This document shows, one piece after another, positions 5,395-8,827 of a DNA stretch of 8,827 bases (the stretch's first letter is position 1; the number at the start of each line of letters is the position of its first letter). The notes beneath the pieces were generated by a model, which saw only the letters and a program-made list of their open reading frames with translations, did no database searches and had not been told where the DNA came from. The DNA is from Rhodococcus sp. IITR03. Lineage in GTDB: Bacteria > Actinomycetota > Actinomycetes > Mycobacteriales > Mycobacteriaceae. The stretch covers positions 2,322,642 through 2,331,468 of the forward strand of contig LATQ01000001.1 in assembly GCA_001017865.1 (NCBI GenBank), written 5' to 3'. Both the position numbers and the translations under genes were made by a program.

Positions 5395-8300
5395 CTAGCG
5401 ACCGAAGGCCTTCTCGATGATCTCCTGCTGCTCGACAGCGTGGACCTTGCTCGAACCGGACGACGGTGCCGACATCGCGCGACGCGACACGCGCTTGATA
5501 CCGCTGAGCTTCTCGGGCAGCAGTTCCGGCAGCGCGAGGCCGAGGAACGGCCAGGCACCCTGGTTCGCCGGCTCCTCCTGGACCCAGAAGAACTCGGTGG
5601 CGTTCGGGTACTGCTCGAGCGTCTCGGCGATACGGCGGCGCGGCACCGGGTACAGCTGCTCGATGCGCACGATCGCGACGTCGTCACGACCTTCCTTCTG
5701 CTTCTTCGCCAGCAGTTCCCAGTAGATCTTGCCGGAGGTCAGCAGCACACGAGTGGCCTTCGACCGATCGGCCGTGCCCTCCTCGTAGGGAACCTCTTCG
5801 AGCAGCGAACGGAACTTGCCCTGCGTGAAGTCCTCGACGTTGCTGACCGCGGCCTTGTTGCGCAGCATCGACTTCGGCGTGAACACCACCAGCGGACGGC
5901 GGATGCCGTCGAGGTGATGGCGACGCAGCAGGTGGAAGTAGCTCGCCGGGGTCGACGGAACCGCGACCGTCATCGAGCCCTCGGCGCACAGCTGCAGCCA
6001 GCGCTCGATACGACCCGAGGTGTGGTCGGGACCCTGGCCCTCGTGGCCGTGCGGCAGCAGCAGCACGACGTCGGAGAGCTGACCCCACTTGGCCTCACCG
6101 GACGAGATGAACTCGTCGATGATGGACTGCGCGCCGTTGACGAAGTCGCCGAACTGCGCCTCCCACAGCACGAGCGCGTCGGGGTTGCCCACCGAGTAGC
6201 CGTACTCGAAGCCCAGGCCCGCGAACTCGGTCAGCGCCGAGTCGTAGACCATGAAGCGGCCGCCGTTGCCGGCCTGGTTGGCCAGCGAGGCGAGCGGGCT
6301 GTACTCGTCGCCCGTCTTGCGGTCGATGATGACCGAGTGGCGCTGCGTGAACGTGCCGCGACGCGAGTCCTGACCGGCCAGGCGCACCAGGCGCCTTCCT
6401 CGGCCAGCGAACCGAACGCGAGCAGCTCGGCGAACGCCCAGTCGATCTTGCCGTTGCGCGACATCTCACGACGCTTCTCGAGCACCGGCTTGACGCGCGG
6501 GTGGACGGTGAAGCCTCGGGCGCCTCGGCGAAGGCGTCGCCGATCCGCTCGAGCACCGACCGGTCGACGGAGGTGTCGAGGCGCTTCGGCGGGGTCTGGT
6601 CGAGCTCGACCGACTCCGACGGCTCCGGCGGGTACTTCTCGAGTTCGCGGACCTCGTTGAAGACCCGTTCGAGCTGTCCCTGGTAGTCGCGCAGGGCGTC
6701 TTCCGCTTCCTTGAGCGAGATGTCGCCGCGGCCGATCAGGCCTCGGTGTAGCTCTTGCGGACGCTGCGCTTGGTGTCGATCACGTCGTACATCGCCGGCT
6801 GGGTCATCGACGGGTCGTCGCCCTCGTTGTGACCGCGGCGGCGGTAGCAGATCATGTCGATGACGACGTCCTTGTGGAACTTCTCGCGGAAGTCCACGGC
6901 GAGCTTCGCGACCCACACGCAGGCCTCGGGGTCGTCGCCGTTGACGTGGAAGATCGGCGCGCCGATCATCTTCGCCACGTCGGTGCAGTACTCGGACGAA
7001 CGCGAGTGCTCCGGCGCGGTGGTGAAGCCGACCTGGTTGTTGACGACGATGTGCACGGTGCCGCCGGTGCGGTAGCCGCGCAGCAGCGCGAGGTTGAGGG
7101 TCTCCGCGACGACGCCCTGACCGGCGAACGCAGCGTCGCCGTGCAGGAGCAGCGGCAGGACGGTGAAGCCGTCCTCACCCTTGTCGAGGATGTCCTGCTT
7201 GGCGCGGACGAGGCCCTCGAGCACCGGGTTGACCGCCTCGAGGTGCGAGGGGTTCGCGGTGAGCGAGACCTTGATGTCGTTGTCGCCGAACATCTGGATG
7301 TAGGTGCCCTCGCGCCGAGGTGGTACTTCACGTCGCCGGAACCGTGCGCAGCGGCCGGGTTCAGGTTGCCCTCGAACTCCGAGAAGATCTGCGAGTACGG
7401 CTTGCCGACGATGTTCGCGAGCACGTTGAGGCGGCCGCGGTGCGGCATCGCGATGGCGACCTCGTCGAGCGTGTGCTCGGCGGCCTGATCGATGATCGCG
7501 TCCATCATCGGGATGACGGATTCGGCGCCCTCGAGCGAGAAGCGCTTCTGACCGACGTACTTGGTCTGCAGGAACGTCTCGAACGCCTCGGCGGCGTTGA
7601 GGCGGCTCAGGATGTACTTCTGCTGGGCGACCGTCGGCTTGACGTGGTGCGCCTCGACGCGCTCCTGCAGCCACTGCTGCTGCTCGGGCTCGAGGATGTG
7701 GGTGTACTCGACACCGACGTGGCGGCAGTACGCGTCGCGCAGCACCGACAGCACGTCGCGCAGCTTCATCTTCTGGCGGCCGTGGAAGCCACCGACGTTG
7801 AACTCGCGATCGAGATCCCACAGCGTCAGGTCGTGGGTCGTGACGTCGAGGTCGGGGTGCGAGCGGAACTTGTCGCGCACGAACTGCAGCGGATCGGTGT
7901 CGGCCATGAGGTGGCCGCGGCTGCGGTAGGCGGCGATGAGCTCGAGCACACGGGTGTGCTTGTCGACGAGGCCTTCCGGCACGTCCTTGCGCCAGCGGAC
8001 CGGCTCGTAGGGGATGTGCAGGGTGTGGAAGATGCCGTCGTAGAAGTCGTCGCTGATGAGCAGCTCGTGGATCTTCTTCAGGAACTCACCCGACTCCGCG
8101 CCCTGGATCACGCGGTGGTCGTAGGTGGAGGTGAGCGTCAGCAGCTTGCCGATGCCCATCTCGGCGATCCGCGCGTCGGACGCACCCTGGAACTCGGCCG
8201 GGTACTCCATGCGCCGGCGCCGATGATCGCGCCCTGGCCCTGCATCAGACGCGGGACCGAATGCACGGTGCCGATACCGCCCGGGTTGGTCAGCGAGATC

Positions 8301-8827
8301 GTGACGCCGGAGAAGTCGTCGCCGGTGAGCTTGCCGTCGCGGGCGCGGCGCACGATGTCCTCGTAGGCCGAGTAGAACTGCGCGAAGTTCATCGTCTCGC
8401 AGTTCTTGATGGCCGCCACGACCAGCGAACGCTGGCCGTTCTTGCCGGGCAGGTCGATCGCGAGACCGAGGTTCGTGTGCGCAGGCACGACGAGGTTCGG
8501 CTTGCCGTCGACCTCGGCGAAGTGGTTGTTCATGTTCGGGAACGCCTTGACCGCCTGGACGATCGCGTAACCGAGGATGTGGGTGAACGAGACCTTGCCA
8601 CCCGGGTGCGGGCGAGGTGGTTGTTGATGACGATACGGTTGTCGAACATCAACTTCGCGGGCACCGCGCGAACACTGGTGGCCGTCGGGATCGACAGCGA
8701 GGCGTTCATGTTCTTCGCAACGGCAGCAGCGGCGCCGCGCAGAACCTTCTTCTCCTCGGTGGCCTGGCCCGACGGGGCCGCGGCGGGCTTGGGAGCCGGC
8801 TTCGCGGGGCGCGGACTGGGCCTTCGG
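5395..8827 (-). CDS. kgd: multifunctional 2-oxoglutarate dehydrogenase E1/E2 (Kgd/OdhA/SucA), 5' end outside window, six apparent frameshifts
   Basis: The TCA-cycle enzyme that decarboxylates 2-oxoglutarate with thiamine diphosphate and, in the 2-oxoglutarate dehydrogenase complex, passes the succinyl group on. About 1146 codons are present; by comparison with the ~1230-aa mycobacterial protein about 100 N-terminal residues are missing. In order: an Ala/Pro/Lys-rich linker (8827-8750); the E2-like acyltransferase core, with [35 protein letters not shown] and the active-site segment [15 protein letters not shown] (near 8100-8140); then the E1o part with [20 protein letters not shown], the thiamine motif [10 protein letters not shown]...VVNNQ (about 7145-7030), [13 protein letters not shown] (about 6800-6845), and the conserved end [15 protein letters not shown] before TAG at 5397-5395. 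Orthologues are inhibited by the FHA protein GarA/OdhI, which is not in this window. Six one-base losses break the frame, yet each junction resumes the expected conserved sequence, so the native gene is almost certainly intact. Confidence 0.97.
6389..6392 (-). other. kgd: apparent 1-base loss in kgd (site 1)
   Basis: The frame reads [10 protein letters not shown], then the neighbouring frame resumes [18 protein letters not shown]. Minus-strand GGCGCCTGG should be GGCGCCCTGG: one C lost from a run of three. Confidence 0.9.
6513..6516 (-). other. kgd: apparent 1-base loss in kgd (site 2)
   Basis: The frame reads GDAFAEAPE, then the neighbouring frame resumes [17 protein letters not shown]. Minus-strand GAGGCTTC should be GAGGGCTTC: one G lost from a run of three. 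Confidence 0.9.
6738..6741 (-). other. kgd: apparent 1-base loss in kgd (site 3)
   Basis: The frame reads RKSYTEA and meets TGA at once; the neighbouring frame resumes [19 protein letters not shown]. Minus-strand GAGGCCTGATC should be GAGGCCCTGATC: one C lost. Confidence 0.9.
7311..7313 (-). other. kgd: apparent 1-base loss in kgd (site 4)
   Basis: The frame reads GDVKYHLGA, then the neighbouring frame resumes [16 protein letters not shown]. Minus-strand GGCGCGAGGGC should be GGCGCCGAGGGC: one C lost from a pair. Confidence 0.9.
8210..8212 (-). other. kgd: apparent 1-base loss in kgd (site 5)
   Basis: The frame reads [13 protein letters not shown], then the neighbouring frame resumes [17 protein letters not shown]. 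Minus-strand GGCGCATGG should be GGCGCCATGG (or another GCN Ala codon): one base lost. Confidence 0.9.
8600..8607 (-). other. kgd: apparent 1-base loss in kgd (site 6)
   Basis: The frame reads [14 protein letters not shown], then the neighbouring frame resumes [16 protein letters not shown]. Minus-strand ACCCGGGTGGC should contain one more base (ACC CGG GGT GGC, or CGC GGT): a loss beside the CCCGGG run. Confidence 0.88.

Noticed and set aside
5269..6660. 463-codon open frame on the plus strand opposite kgd and the intergenic gap
   Set aside because: It is rich in Arg, Ala, Leu and Val with no recognisable domain, lies antisense to well-conserved kgd sequence, and is the kind of long open frame that high G+C antisense strands produce.
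8800..8827. Possible seventh frame break in the kgd linker at the window edge
   Set aside because: The in-frame reading RRPSPRPAK looks less typical than the neighbouring frame's PKAQSAP, so an extra base or two lost bases near the GGGG run are possible, but linkers vary too much and too little sequence remains to decide.
5395..8827. kgd as a genuine pseudogene or as several split genes
   Set aside because: All six breaks are single-base, all are repaired by one added base, and all conserved motifs on both sides are intact; true decay would also show substitutions, larger gaps and stops.
1..8827. Mobile element, CRISPR array, toxin-antitoxin, phage or defence genes
   Set aside because: No terminal inverted repeats, transposase or integrase motifs, spaced repeats or small paired genes were found; every stretch above 300 bases is accounted for by metabolic or regulatory genes.

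Overview
The window is G+C-rich and reads as chromosome from a mycolic-acid actinobacterium, most likely Rhodococcus or a close relative (Gordonia, Nocardia, Mycobacterium). The main evidence is an actinobacterial-type 2-oxoglutarate dehydrogenase (Kgd/OdhA), in which an E2-like acyltransferase core is fused to the E1 decarboxylase. Its sequence closely resembles the mycobacterial protein. Genus-level assignment is inference.

Layout from left to right. (1) Positions 1-2711, minus strand, hold a compact three-gene operon transcribed leftwards. It encodes a class B flavin monooxygenase with Baeyer-Villiger signatures, then a short-chain dehydrogenase joined by an ATGA overlap, then the N-terminal 106 residues of an HGG-type alpha/beta hydrolase that runs off the window. 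(2) Positions 2712-2781 are a short divergent control region with a 9+2+9 bp palindrome placed over both divergent promoters; the monooxygenase mRNA looks leaderless. (3) Positions 2782-3477, plus strand, hold a TetR-family regulator. (4) Positions 3434-5227, minus strand, hold an intact 597-aa thiamine-diphosphate enzyme of the pyruvate oxidase/pyruvate:quinone oxidoreductase type, overlapping the regulator tail to tail by 44 bp. (5) Positions 5228-5394 are intergenic and contain an intrinsic terminator for the next gene. (6) Positions 5395-8827, minus strand, hold kgd, lacking only its N-terminal end outside the window.

The three enzymes of the left operon form a plausible oxidation chain: alcohol to ketone (SDR), ketone to ester (Baeyer-Villiger monooxygenase), ester to alcohol plus acid (hydrolase). 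The divergent TetR protein probably controls it. The gene content recalls the mycobacterial mymA-lipR-sadH cluster, although this monooxygenase does not look like the MymA/EthA subfamily. Kgd and the pyruvate oxidase-like enzyme are central carbon enzymes, both using thiamine diphosphate, and appear separately transcribed.

The most striking property of the raw sequence is a set of eight single-base losses, six in kgd, one in the monooxygenase and one in the SDR. Each is repaired by adding one base, in most cases a G or C restored to a short G/C run. Because they fall in conserved genes whose reading resumes perfectly in the next frame, sequencing or assembly error is much more likely than true pseudogenes. 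I saw no mobile element, CRISPR array, RNA gene or clearly novel system.
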